From assembly GCA_934631005.1 (NCBI GenBank), contig CAKTXA010000003.1, positions 49,880 through 113,879 on the forward strand: DNA of 64,000 bases, in the 5' to 3' direction. Below, one piece after another: positions 30,099-38,325 of the stretch (the first letter of the stretch is position 1; each line of letters starts with the position of its first letter). The notes beneath the pieces were generated by a model. That model worked only from the letters and a program-made list of their open reading frames with translations, had not been told where the DNA came from and did no database searches. The DNA is from an uncultured Oscillospiraceae bacterium (GTDB lineage Bacteria > Bacillota > Clostridia > Oscillospirales > Oscillospiraceae). Position numbers and translations under genes: made by a program.

Positions 30099-31286
30099 AG
30101 GTATAATATCCCCTTTTTCGGTGAGCAGGAATTCGGGGCAGGGCGCGAAGCCCGTGCCGGGGACGCTCAGCGCATGACCGGCCGCGCCCGCGTCGTGAAA
30201 GACGACCAGGTCGCCGGGCTCGGCGGGCGGCAGGGGCCGCCGCGCGGCAAACAGGCTCCGCAGATCCATCTGGCAGCCCGCTACGTCGCAGAGGATGCGG
30301 CCGCGCAGCTCGTCTTTGCCGCAGATGCTGACGTGGTGATAGGTTGCCAGCGACCCCGCGTCGGGGAACTGCTGCTGCGCCGCGTCCACGAGCAGCAGCG
30401 TGTTTTTCATCGGCTTGACCGCCGCCACGCGCGCGACAAAAATGGCGTGCTTCGCCAGCGCATAGCGCCCAAGCGCCGTCTCCAGCCGCAGACCGGCCAG
30501 TCCTGCGGGCAGCAGGATGTCATCACGCAGCGCGGCGATGCGCTCCGTTACGGCGGCGAGGGACGGCTCCCGGTCGCTGCGGTGATACGCAACGCCCAGC
30601 CCGTCGGAGAGATTGCAGCAGTCCGGCGTCAGGCCGGTCTGCTCCTTGAGATGCACGGCACAGGTGAACAGCGCCTGCGCGACGGCGGGGTAATACCCCT
30701 CGCGCAGATCGTTGCGGCAGGCGTGCAGGATCAGCCCGACCGACTCCGAGCCGCCGCGCACCAGGCGCTCCGCCAGATGCAACAGCGCGTCCTCGGGCAT
30801 GCCGGTCTTGAGATTTTCAAACGAGACGGTCGAGCCGTCGTCCAGACGGAGCTTCTGCGTCGGGCGCAGGCTGAGCAGCGCCCGACGGGGCGCGCGGCGC
30901 GGCAGCGCGTGCGGGCCGTCCAGCACGAACGTGCAGTCCAGCTCCCGTGCCAGCGTCTCCGCCGGCGGGAGCATTGCCATCGGCGTAAACAAAATTTCCT
31001 CACCAGTAAAGCCGCAGCTTGCGGCCAGCCGGAGCTGCGCTTCATTTTCACACAGCACGCCATAGCCGGCCTCGTGCAAAAGCCGCAGAAGGGCGGGATG
31101 GGGATTCATCGCAATGGGGAAATACTGCCGGAAGTCCGCAAGCGCGCCGAACGCGCCGTGCAGCGCCGCAGCCGTCTGCCGGATACCGGTCTCATCGTAG
31201 AGATAAAACGGCGTGGGCTGCTGTTTGGCGAATGCGCTGAGCTTTTTCGCCGGGAGGAACAGCGCGTCCGCGGCATACGATTCCAT
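30078..31286 (-). CDS. Diaminopimelate-decarboxylase-like protein lacking the PLP lysine
   Basis: A 402-residue protein with the two-domain layout of fold-type III decarboxylases (N-terminal alpha/beta barrel, C-terminal beta domain) and the opening TPFYLYDETGIRQTAAAL. At the cofactor site, where LysA has YAVKAN followed by LRLL, this protein reads FPIAMNPHPALLRLL. Aligned on the Asn and LRLL, the Schiff-base Lys is Ala and no Lys is present. Other active-site blocks are also altered: GGGLG to SDGLG, HIGS to HACRN, and CESxD to CQMDL. It is probably a pseudoenzyme or has another cofactor use. It follows coaX by 24 bases in one operon. Confidence 0.75.
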   Translation of the reverse strand: MESYAADALFLPAKKLSAFAKQQPTPFYLYDETGIRQTAAALHGAFGALADFRQYFPIAMNPHPALLRLLHEAGYGVLCENEAQLRLAASCGFTGEEILFTPMAMLPPAETLARELDCTFVLDGPHALPRRAPRRALLSLRPTQKLRLDDGSTVSFENLKTGMPEDALLHLAERLVRGGSESVGLILHACRNDLREGYYPAVAQALFTCAVHLKEQTGLTPDCCNLSDGLGVAYHRSDREPSLAAVTERIAALRDDILLPAGLAGLRLETALGRYALAKHAIFVARVAAVKPMKNTLLLVDAAQQQFPDAGSLATYHHVSICGKDELRGRILCDVAGCQMDLRSLFAARRPLPPAEPGDLVVFHDAGAAGHALSVPGTGFAPCPEFLLTEKGDIIPLEHGEE

Positions 31287-31310
31287 AGAGCTTTCCCCCG
31301 ATCCTCCGAA

Positions 31311-32081
31311 TCATACCTTTCGGTTCATCTCATACAGGACCGCCAGGCCCTTGAGCAGCAGATTGCGGTCATAGGCGATCTCGCGGCGGCACATAGGCAG
31401 CACAAAGCGGGCGATGCCGCCGGTGGCGACCACGGTGGCGCGCTCGCCAAGCTCGTGCTCCATGCGCTCGATCATGCCGTCCAGCATACACGCCGTGCCG
31501 AGCATGATGCCGCTGCGCATGCAGTCGATGGTGTTTTTGCCGATGGCGCGCCGGGGCTGGTCGAGATTGATGCCCGGCAGCAGCGCCGTGCGCGACGAGA
31601 GCGCCTCGGCCGAGATGCGCACGCCGGGGCAGATGCAGCCGCCGAGGTACGCGCGGTCCTTGTTGATGACGGAGATGGTGGTGGCCGTACCCATGTCGAT
31701 GAGGATGAGCGGCGGCTTATATTCGCGCAGCGCGGCCACGGCGGCCACGATCAGATCGCTGCCGACCTGCTGCGGATTATCCAGCAGAATGTTGAGCCCC
31801 GTTTTGATGCCGGGGCCGACGACGAAGGGCTTTTTGCCCGTGAGCTTCAAAACGGCGGTGCGCATGGAGTTGAGCACCGGCGGCACGACGGACGAGATGA
31901 TGACATCCTCCAGCCGGGAGACCGGCACGTCGGACAGAGACAGCATATTTTTCAGGTCAAAGCAATACTGATCCGAGGTTTTTACGAGATCTGTCGCGAT
32001 GCGGGTCTCGTTTTGGATCGCGCCGTTTTCGATGCAGCCGATGACGATGTTGCTGTTGCCGATGTCGATCGCAAGGATCAT
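31311..32081 (-). CDS. coaX: Type III pantothenate kinase
   Basis: A 256-residue ASKHA-fold kinase, the first step of coenzyme A synthesis. MILAIDIGNSNIVIG carries the phosphate loop with Asp6; VVGPGIKTGLNI is the pantothenate site, ILIDMGTATTISVI the second phosphate motif, and GGCICPGVRISAEALSSRTALLP the hallmark of CoaX. Length is typical. GGAGGTAC lies upstream. Middle gene of a yfcE-like - coaX - LysA-like operon on the minus strand. Confidence 0.96.
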   Translation of the reverse strand: MILAIDIGNSNIVIGCIENGAIQNETRIATDLVKTSDQYCFDLKNMLSLSDVPVSRLEDVIISSVVPPVLNSMRTAVLKLTGKKPFVVGPGIKTGLNILLDNPQQVGSDLIVAAVAALREYKPPLILIDMGTATTISVINKDRAYLGGCICPGVRISAEALSSRTALLPGINLDQPRRAIGKNTIDCMRSGIMLGTACMLDGMIERMEHELGERATVVATGGIARFVLPMCRREIAYDRNLLLKGLAVLYEMNRKV

Positions 32082-32105
32082 AAAAAGTACCTCCAGACTG
32101 CCGCG

Positions 32106-32576
32106 TCAGTCACAGGGACGGATTTGGCAGGTAAAATGTCCGTGATCCGTTTCGATCACGCCGTAGCTGGGGCGGGATGTGAAGCGCCCGCAGCAGCCGG
32201 GATTGAAAAGCGTCACGCCGCCCTGCGTTTCCAGAAATGCCGTGTGCGTGTGGCCGAACAGCGCCAGCGGCACGCCGCGCCGCTGCGCCTCCAGAAGCAG
32301 CCGGGCCGTGCTGGATTTGACACCGAACAGGTGCCCGTGCGTTAAAAAAATGCGCACGCCGTCCAACTCTGTTTCAATACTCGGCGGGATCTGCGCGGCA
32401 TAGTCGCAGTTGCCCGGAACATAGAGTATATCGAGCCCGCCGAAGGCGAGACCCAGATCCTCGGCGTCGCGGTAATGGTCGCCGAGGTGGAGGATGCGGT
32501 CAGGCGCTTCGCGCTCCACCGCCTCATACATATTCCCGAGCGAGCCGTGCGAGTCGGAAAAGACAAGAATTTTCAT
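32106..32576 (-). CDS. YfcE/MJ0936 family metallophosphoesterase
   Basis: A 156-residue calcineurin-like phosphodiesterase. Metal motifs run in order: VFSDSHG (DxH), LHLGDHYRDA (GD), VPGNCDY (GNxD), FLTHGHLFG (GH) and LFGHTHTAFL (GHTH). Family members hydrolyse phosphodiesters with Mn. The ATG at 32576 is preferred; GTG at 32585 is possible. Neither has a strong SD. Heads the operon with coaX 24 bases downstream. Cellular substrate unknown. Confidence 0.9.
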   Translation of the reverse strand: MKILVFSDSHGSLGNMYEAVEREAPDRILHLGDHYRDAEDLGLAFGGLDILYVPGNCDYAAQIPPSIETELDGVRIFLTHGHLFGVKSSTARLLLEAQRRGVPLALFGHTHTAFLETQGGVTLFNPGCCGRFTSRPSYGVIETDHGHFTCQIRPCD

Positions 32577-32644
32577 ACCGTGCACCAGAGCCGCACCAGC
32601 GGCATAGACTGAATGTGAAAAACCAGATGACAGGGAGGCAGTTT

Positions 32645-32887
32645 ATGGAGAGCAAACAGCCCGTCGGGCAGCCCTTTTCCTTTACCCCGGAGCAGATCCG
32701 AAGCGTTCTCGGCACCAAAGAGGGTCAGCAGCTTTTGAGCCTGCTGAACCGCGACGGCGGCGCCGCGCTGCGGCAGGCAGCTAGCGCCGTAAAAAGCGGG
32801 GACTACACCGCCGCGCAGAAAATTCTGGAGCCGGTCATGCAGACGCCCGAGGCGTCGCGGCTCGTGGACGCCATCAACCGGAAGTAG
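32645..32887 (+). CDS. Hypothetical protein (80 aa), first of a clostridial trio
   Basis: An 80-residue soluble helical protein: QPFSFTPEQIRSVLGTKEG, QQLLSLLNRDGGAALRQAAS, then AQKILEPVMQTPEASRLVD. The pattern 'VLxTxEGQQLLxLL...LQQAAxxxKxGD...LxPVMxxPEAxxLV' recurs in a small Clostridia family. The start at 32645 follows GGGAGG. It lies 8 bases before the next gene in the same direction. Function unknown. Confidence 0.75.
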   Translation: MESKQPVGQPFSFTPEQIRSVLGTKEGQQLLSLLNRDGGAALRQAASAVKSGDYTAAQKILEPVMQTPEASRLVDAINRK

Positions 32888-32895
32888 GCGGCGCG

Positions 32896-33267
32896 ATGGA
32901 CGACCTTGAGCAGAAGATCCAGTCGGTTTTGAGCGACCCCGCGCAGATGGCGCAGGTGCTGGAGATGGCCAAAAGCCTTGGCATCACGCTGCCAAAGCCG
33001 GACGCCGCACCCGCCGAAGCGCCGCAGCCGCCGGATACGCCGGAAGCTGCGCCCCAGCCGGAGCCGCCGAAGCCGGACGCTCCGCCGCCCACGCCGCCGG
33101 GCGGCGGCCTTGCGCAGCGGCAGGAGGCGCTGCTGCGCGCGCTGGAGCCGTTTTTAAGACCCGCGCGGCGGGAAAAGATCGAACGCGCGCTCCAGATCGC
33201 GCGCCTGACCAATTTGGCCGGGGGCGCGCTGCGCAAAAAGCAGCCAGGGACGCGCGATGCGAGGTGA
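32896..33267 (+). CDS. Hypothetical Pro-rich protein (123 aa), second of the trio
   Basis: Begins MDDLEQKIQSVLSDPAQMAQ and VLEMAKSLG, a short conserved helix found in clostridial small proteins. A Pro/Ala/Glu-rich linker (residues 37-76) follows, then a basic helical tail (LLRALEPFLRPARREKIERA). The linker makes length variable between strains. It overlaps the next gene by 11 bases. Function unknown. Confidence 0.75.
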   Translation: MDDLEQKIQSVLSDPAQMAQVLEMAKSLGITLPKPDAAPAEAPQPPDTPEAAPQPEPPKPDAPPPTPPGGGLAQRQEALLRALEPFLRPARREKIERALQIARLTNLAGGALRKKQPGTRDAR

Positions 33268-33568
33268 TTTTGTGTATAACCGCTACATTCCGCAGCCGGA
33301 CGGCACGTATCTGCGCATGGACGTCCAGCCGCAGCAGACGGCTGCCGCGCCGCAGCCGGAGCCGCAGCCTGCCGCGCCCTGCGCGCAGCCGCTGCCGCCC
33401 GCGCCGTGTGCGCGGGCGGAGGGGGGCTTTCTCAGCCGGCTCCTGCCGCGCGGGGCGGACACGGGCGATCTGCTCGTGATCGCCATTTTGCTGCTGCTGC
33501 TCGTGGACAGCGACACGGACGATCCGCTGCCGGTCATCCTGACGCTGGCGGCATTTATCCTGCTGTAG
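33257..33568 (+). CDS. Hypothetical protein with C-terminal hydrophobic segment (103 aa), third of the trio
   Basis: Begins MRGDFVYNRYIPQPDGTYLR, then a Pro/Gln/Ala linker, then FLSRLLPRGADTGDLLVIAI and a hydrophobic stretch (LLLLLVDSDTDDPLPVI, LTLAAFILL). The combination of an N-terminal YIPxxDGxY motif with a short membrane-associated tail recurs in Clostridia beside the two preceding genes. The 3' end overlaps the convergent gene by 14 bases. Function unknown. Confidence 0.73.
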   Translation: MRGDFVYNRYIPQPDGTYLRMDVQPQQTAAAPQPEPQPAAPCAQPLPPAPCARAEGGFLSRLLPRGADTGDLLVIAILLLLLVDSDTDDPLPVILTLAAFILL

Positions 33569-34328
33569 CGAACGGGTGCGACCCGTCGGGCAGGGCAAAC
33601 AGGCCCTCCAGCGTCTCGTCGCTGCCGGTCAGGCGCTCGGCAAGCGTCTGCTGCACGGTGTACATCGGCTCTTCGCCGCTGTAGGTGATCTGCCTGCACA
33701 AAAGGCCGGTGGTCATGCTGATCCAGTACTCCTGCCGGACACCGTTTTGCAGGCACGAGACGAACAGGCACGACGGCTCGTCGGGCTCCGTCAGGCTCGC
33801 AATGCCCGCGTCTGTGATGGCGGAGCGGGGGAGCGCCAGCAGCGCTTCATACGTCGGCACGCCCAGCAGCTCATCGCCGCCGATCGAGCCGTCCAACTGA
33901 ATGGCGCTCGGCTTCTCCTCGTCGTCATACCAGACGTAAAGCGTCTGGCCGTCGGTCAGAAGATGCCGCACGGTATCGTCCTGCGTGATCTCGGCCTGTA
34001 AAAGACTGTCCTGCCGCCACAGCTCGATCTGCTGCGTGCGCGTATCACCGCCGGACTGGAGCGTGGCGGTGAGGATCTGATGGTAAAACGTGGGGCGGGC
34101 GAGCGTCTGCGCCAGCACCTCCTGCACGTTTTTCGGCGTGATCTCAGCAAGAGACTCGCCGGTAGACGTCTGCGGCTGCTCCTCGGGGGCGTAGGACGCG
34201 CCCGGCAGCGTGATCGCCTGCTCCGCGCGGGAGCGGGCGGTCTGCGTGATGACGATGGCGGCCAGCAGCGCCAGAATGAGCACGGCGGCGAGCACGAGGA
34301 CCGCCGGTTTGAGGGATCGCGGTTTCAT
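33555..34328 (-). CDS. Membrane-anchored hypothetical protein (257 aa)
   Basis: One N-terminal membrane helix (VLVLAAVLILALLAAIVI) and an extracytoplasmic domain with antiparallel strands (ATLQSGGDTRTQQIELWRQ, TDGQTLYVWYDD, NGVRQEYWISMTTGLLCR). The alternating pattern resembles LolA/outer-surface beta-barrel-half folds often found in sporulation and wall proteins, but no family is named with confidence. It follows the TagO/WecA-like gene by 22 bases, so it is in the trpS operon; an envelope function is inferred. Confidence 0.72.
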   Translation of the reverse strand: MKPRSLKPAVLVLAAVLILALLAAIVITQTARSRAEQAITLPGASYAPEEQPQTSTGESLAEITPKNVQEVLAQTLARPTFYHQILTATLQSGGDTRTQQIELWRQDSLLQAEITQDDTVRHLLTDGQTLYVWYDDEEKPSAIQLDGSIGGDELLGVPTYEALLALPRSAITDAGIASLTEPDEPSCLFVSCLQNGVRQEYWISMTTGLLCRQITYSGEEPMYTVQQTLAERLTGSDETLEGLFALPDGSHPFATAG

Positions 34329-34350
34329 GGGCGGGCCTCCTTGTTAAGCA

Positions 34351-35517
34351 TTACGCCTGCGGGGGCTGATCTGCCGCCGGAGCGTCGGGTGCTGCCGTAT
34401 CCTCCGGCTTTTCGGCGGTATCCGCCTGCGCGGCGGGTTTCTGCTCGGCTGGAGTGTCCGCCGGAGCGGCGCTCTGCGCCGGTTCGTGCGACGAGAAGAT
34501 CAGCCGGATGCCGATCGCACCGACCACGAACACCGCGCCGATCAGGATGAGCGCCTTGAGTTCGCCCGAGCTCGTGAGCACCACGGCGGCAAGGCCGAGG
34601 ATGGCCGTGAGCATATATGCGATGGCAACGGCCTGCTTCTGCGTGAAGCCCATGTCGATCAGCCGGTGGTGGACATGCCCGCGGTCGGCCTGCATGGGAC
34701 TCTGCCCGTGCGCGATGCGGCGCAGGAAGGCAAAGCAGATGTCAAAGATGGGAAGCCCCAGAATGAGGAACGGCACCGCGAACGAAATGATGGCGTACAT
34801 CTTGAACAGGCCCGTGATGGAGAGCGTGGCGAGGATGTAGCCCAAAAACGTCGACCCGGAGTCGCCCATAAAAATTTTCGCGGGGTTCATGTTGTAGGGG
34901 ATAAAGCCCAGGCACGCGCCGAAGAGCGCGCAGAGGATGATGGCGATGTTCGTCTCGGCCACCATGAGCGCGATGACGATGAGCGCCGCGGCGGAGATGG
35001 ACGACACGCCCACCGCCAGCCCGTCCAGCCCGTCGATGAAGTTGACGGCGTTCGTGATGGCCACGATCCAGATGATCGTGATGGGCACCGACAGCCAGCC
35101 GAGGTTCAGGTAGGTGGCGTTACTGAACACGTTCGGGTTCGAGATGAACTGGATGACGCAGCCGTGATACACCGCAACGCCCGCGGCGATGATCTGCACG
35201 ATGAGCTTCGGCAGCGCCTTGAGCGCCAGCACGTCGTCCAGCGCGCCGAGCACCACGATGATGACCGCGCCGAGCAGGATCCCCTGCAGCTGGCGGTCAA
35301 TATCGGCAAAGATCAGCGCCGACAGCAGAAATGCCAGAAAGATCGCGAGACCGCCGAGCCGCGGGATGGGCACCTTGTGCATCCGGCGGTTGTCCTTCGG
35401 CACGTCGATGGCGCCGACCTTGTAGGCCAGCGTTTTGACCAGCGGCGTGGACAAAAACGAAATGGCGACCGCCGCCGCCATGGCGGCAAGCATTTGCAGA
35501 GCCAGTCTGGTAGTCAT
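34351..35517 (-). CDS. MraY/WecA/TagO-type undecaprenyl-phosphate glycosyl-1-phosphate transferase
   Basis: A 388-residue polytopic membrane enzyme moving a sugar-1-phosphate from its UDP form to undecaprenyl phosphate. Family motifs: GAIDVPKDNRRMHKVPIPRLGGLAIF, GALDDVLALKALPKL (DD metal/catalytic pair), NAVNFIDGLDGLAVG, and MGDSGSTFLGYIL. The HHRLIDMGFTQKQAV segment (cytoplasmic loop) marks the WecA/TagO branch rather than MraY. About 45 residues of Ala/Pro/Glu tail extend past the last helix. Role in wall teichoic-acid or other surface glycopolymer synthesis is inferred. Twelve bases downstream of trpS. Confidence 0.92.
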   Translation of the reverse strand: MTTRLALQMLAAMAAAVAISFLSTPLVKTLAYKVGAIDVPKDNRRMHKVPIPRLGGLAIFLAFLLSALIFADIDRQLQGILLGAVIIVVLGALDDVLALKALPKLIVQIIAAGVAVYHGCVIQFISNPNVFSNATYLNLGWLSVPITIIWIVAITNAVNFIDGLDGLAVGVSSISAAALIVIALMVAETNIAIILCALFGACLGFIPYNMNPAKIFMGDSGSTFLGYILATLSITGLFKMYAIISFAVPFLILGLPIFDICFAFLRRIAHGQSPMQADRGHVHHRLIDMGFTQKQAVAIAYMLTAILGLAAVVLTSSGELKALILIGAVFVVGAIGIRLIFSSHEPAQSAAPADTPAEQKPAAQADTAEKPEDTAAPDAPAADQPPQA

Positions 35518-35529
35518 AAAAGCCCCTCC

Positions 35530-36522
35530 TCAGCGGGCGACGAAACCGATCTTTTTATAGACCTTGCGCAGCGTTTTGTTGGCAAGATACGACGCGCGCT
35601 CCGCGCCGGTCTTGTAGATGTTTTCAAGATACGCCTTGTCGGTGAGCAGGCGGGTCGTTTCCTCCCGGATGGGGCGGACGAGCTCCACAACAGCCTCGCC
35701 CACGGCGGGCTTAAACACGCCGTAGCCCTGATCGGCAAACGCCGCTTCGGCCTCGGCCAGCGTTTTGCCGGTGGCGGCGCAGTAGATGGTGAGCAGGTTT
35801 GAGATGCCGGGCTTATTTTCGCGGTCATAGCGGACGGCTGTCTCGCAGTCGGTGACGGCGCGCTTAAACTTGCGCATAATATCCTCGGGCTTGTCCATGA
35901 GGTACACGCAGCCGTCGGGGTCGGACTTGGACATCTTGTTTTCGGGATTGCCAAGGCTCATAATGCGCGCGCCAAGCTTCGGAATGAACGGCTCGGGCAG
36001 GGTGAACGTGTCGGGGAAGGCGTTATTAAAGCGCGTGGCGATGTCGCGGCAGAGCTCCACGTGCTGCTTCTGATCCTCGCCCACGGGCACAAGATCAGCC
36101 TGATACAGCAGAATGTCCGCCGCCATCAGCACGGGGTAGGTGAACAGGCCCGCCGTGATATTGTCGGCGTGCTGCTGCGATTTCATCTTAAACTGCGTCA
36201 TGCGCGACAGCTCGCCGAACTGCGTGTAGCAGCCCAGCACCCAGCTCAGCTCCGCGTGCTGCGGCACGTGGCTCTGGATGAACATGATGTTCTTTTCGGG
36301 GTCCAGGCCGCAGGCGACATACTGCGCCAGCTGCTCCAGACTCCGGCGGCGCAGGTCGGCCGGCACCTGCCGGACGGTGATGGCGTGCATATCCACGATG
36401 CAGTACAGGCAGTCATACTCCTCCTGCAGGCCGACCCAGTTCTTGATCGCGCCCATGTAGGAGCCGAGCGTCAGGTCGCCGCTGGGCTGAATGCCGGAAA
36501 AAATTCTTTTTTTATTGTCCAT
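35530..36522 (-). CDS. trpS: Tryptophanyl-tRNA synthetase
   Basis: A 330-residue class I synthetase. The ATP-binding signature is SGIQPSGDLTLGSYMGAI (a Clostridia-type variant of HIGH), and the second is ENKMSKSDPDGCVYL. ITVRQVPADLRR and the GLDPEKNIMFIQSHVPQHAELSW segment are standard. Length is normal. It has its own promoter at 36557-36585. No T-box was seen in the short leader. First gene of the trpS - TagO-like - 33555 operon. Confidence 0.97.
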   Translation of the reverse strand: MDNKKRIFSGIQPSGDLTLGSYMGAIKNWVGLQEEYDCLYCIVDMHAITVRQVPADLRRRSLEQLAQYVACGLDPEKNIMFIQSHVPQHAELSWVLGCYTQFGELSRMTQFKMKSQQHADNITAGLFTYPVLMAADILLYQADLVPVGEDQKQHVELCRDIATRFNNAFPDTFTLPEPFIPKLGARIMSLGNPENKMSKSDPDGCVYLMDKPEDIMRKFKRAVTDCETAVRYDRENKPGISNLLTIYCAATGKTLAEAEAAFADQGYGVFKPAVGEAVVELVRPIREETTRLLTDKAYLENIYKTGAERASYLANKTLRKVYKKIGFVAR

Positions 36523-36556
36523 GGTGATACCCTCTGTCTTTCACATAAGTACAAAT

Positions 36557-36585
36557 ATTCTACCACAGATATGCAGATTTCGCAA
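36557..36585 (-). promoter_or_regulatory. Promoter of the trpS operon
   Basis: Minus strand TTGCGA (36585-36580), 17 bases, TAGAAT (36562-36557). Confidence 0.7.
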
Positions 36586-36592
36586 CAAAGCA

Positions 36593-36621
36593 TTGACGCG
36601 GCGCGAAAGAAAATATATGAT
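36593..36621 (+). promoter_or_regulatory. Promoter of gltX
   Basis: TTGACG (36593-36598), 17 bases, TATGAT (36616-36621). Back to back with the trpS promoter, the -35 boxes only 7 bases apart, so the two synthetase promoters may be co-regulated or compete. Confidence 0.75.
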
Positions 36622-36662
36622 AAGGAGCGAATACGAAAGAACGAGCAACGGAGGAAACGACT

Positions 36663-38156
36663 ATGGATTTTTTTGAGCAGATGGAAGCGCGCACCCCGCA
36701 CGGCAAGGTGCGCACGCGCTTTGCCCCCAGCCCCACGGGCTATATGCACGTGGGCAACCTGCGCACGGCGCTGTATACGTGGCTCATCGCCCGCAGCCAC
36801 GGCGGCACGTTCATCCTGCGCATCGAGGATACCGACCAGGGGCGCCTGGTCGAGGGCGCGGTGGACGTGATCTATAAGACGATGGCGGAGTGCGGCCTTG
36901 ACCACGACGAAGGCCCCGACGTCGGCGGCCCCGTGGGGCCGTATGTCCAGTCCGAGCGGCGCGACCTGTTCGGCAAATACGCCGAGCTCCTGTGCGAAAA
37001 GGGCGGCGCGTACTACTGTTTCTGCCAGAAGTCGGACGAGGAGGAGGACCCGGCTGAGGACGGCAAGGAGATCAAAAAGCACGTCTGCGCCTGCCGCGAC
37101 CTGCCGCTGGACATTGCGAAAAAGCGCGCCGAGACCGAGCCGTTCGTCATCCGCCAGAAGATCCCGCACGAGGGCACGACCACGTTCCACGACGCGTCGT
37201 TCGGCGACATCACGGTGGAAAACAGGGAGCTGGAGGATCAGGTGCTGCTGAAGTCCGACGGCCTGCCGACGTATAACTTCGCAAACGTCGTGGACGACCA
37301 CCTCATGGGCATCACGCACGTGGTGCGCGGCAGCGAATATCTCTCGTCCGCGCCGAAGTATAACCTGCTGTATCAGGCGTTCGGCTGGGACGTGCCGACG
37401 TATGTGCACTGCGCACCCGTCATGCGCGACGCGCAGCATAAAATGTCCAAGCGCCACGGCGACCCGAGCTATGAGGACCTTATCCGCGAGGGCTATCTGA
37501 CCGAGGCGGTGCTCAACTATGTGGCGCTGCTGGGCTGGAGCCCGAAGGGCGAGCTTGCCGAGCAGGAGTTCTTCACGCTGCCGGAGCTGGTGAAGGCATT
37601 CGACATCTCCGGCATCTCCAAGAGCCCGGCGGTGTTCGACATTCAGAAGCTGCGCTGGATGAACGCGGAGTATATGAAAAAGCTGACGCCCGAGGCGTTT
37701 TATGAAAAGGCGGAGCCGTATCTGCGCGCCGCTGTCAAGAGCCCGGACATCGACCTCAAAGCGGTTGCCGCGCTGGTGCAGTCCCGCTGCGAGGTGCTGA
37801 CCGACCTTGCCGAGCGCGTGGACTTCCTCGATGCGCTGCCGGAATACGACACGGCGCTGTATGTGCACAAAAAGTCCAAGACCACGCTGGAAAATTCGCT
37901 CGATACGCTCAAGGCGCTGCTGCCCGTTCTGCAGGCGCAGGAGGACTGGAGCAATGCGGGGCTCTATGAGCGCCTGGTCGCGCTGGCGGCGGAGCGCGAG
38001 GTCAAGAACTCCGTCATCCTCTGGCCGCTGCGCGTGGCGGTGTCCGGCAAGGCCTCCACGCCCGGCGGCGCGACGGAGCTGTGCGCGCTGCTCGGGAAGG
38101 AAGAATCCATCGCCCGCATCGAGCGCGGCATCACTTTGCTGGAAAACGCGCAGTAA
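36663..38156 (+). CDS. gltX: Glutamyl-tRNA synthetase
   Basis: A 497-residue class I synthetase. HIGH-type motif PSPTGYMHVGNLRTALY (residues 22-38), FILRIEDTDQGR, and the second signature QHKMSKRHGDPSYEDL. The C-terminal anticodon-binding domain ends the protein (SGKASTPGGATELCALLGKE). In Clostridia this enzyme often charges both tRNA-Glu and tRNA-Gln; specificity is not visible here. ATG at 36663 follows GGAGG. Transcribed alone. Confidence 0.97.
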   Translation: MDFFEQMEARTPHGKVRTRFAPSPTGYMHVGNLRTALYTWLIARSHGGTFILRIEDTDQGRLVEGAVDVIYKTMAECGLDHDEGPDVGGPVGPYVQSERRDLFGKYAELLCEKGGAYYCFCQKSDEEEDPAEDGKEIKKHVCACRDLPLDIAKKRAETEPFVIRQKIPHEGTTTFHDASFGDITVENRELEDQVLLKSDGLPTYNFANVVDDHLMGITHVVRGSEYLSSAPKYNLLYQAFGWDVPTYVHCAPVMRDAQHKMSKRHGDPSYEDLIREGYLTEAVLNYVALLGWSPKGELAEQEFFTLPELVKAFDISGISKSPAVFDIQKLRWMNAEYMKKLTPEAFYEKAEPYLRAAVKSPDIDLKAVAALVQSRCEVLTDLAERVDFLDALPEYDTALYVHKKSKTTLENSLDTLKALLPVLQAQEDWSNAGLYERLVALAAEREVKNSVILWPLRVAVSGKASTPGGATELCALLGKEESIARIERGITLLENAQ

Positions 38157-38211
38157 CGGACGGCTTAGCATCCGCGGGCGCAAAGCTCCGCAAGACTCTC
38201 ATAACAGAACG

Positions 38212-38244
38212 AACCGGCCCCCTCATCCGAGGGGGCCGGTTTTT
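38212..38244 (+). terminator. Terminator of gltX
   Basis: Stem AACCGGCCCCCT/AGGGGGCCGGTT with a 6-base loop followed by TTTTATC. Confidence 0.88.
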
Positions 38245-38273
38245 ATCATTTTCGGATTTTTTGAAAATACCGG

Positions 38274-38314
38274 TCGACAAATCAATACTTCGTGATATGA
38301 CGTATACCACGAAG
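38274..38314 (+). promoter_or_regulatory. Promoter and inverted-repeat operator of the PadR operon
   Basis: TCGACA (38274-38279), 16 bases, TATGAC (38296-38301). The -10 lies inside an inverted repeat with perfect arms CTTCGTG (38288-38294) and CACGAAG (38308-38314). PadR repressors usually bind such repeats over their own promoter, so negative autoregulation of the three-gene operon is likely. Confidence 0.6.
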
Positions 38315-38325
38315 GGAGGTATCGT

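Noticed and set aside
36523..36662. Possible T-box riboswitches for trpS and gltX
   Set aside because: Leaders are short (under about 45 bases from the mapped -10 boxes) and lack the specifier loop and antiterminator consensus.
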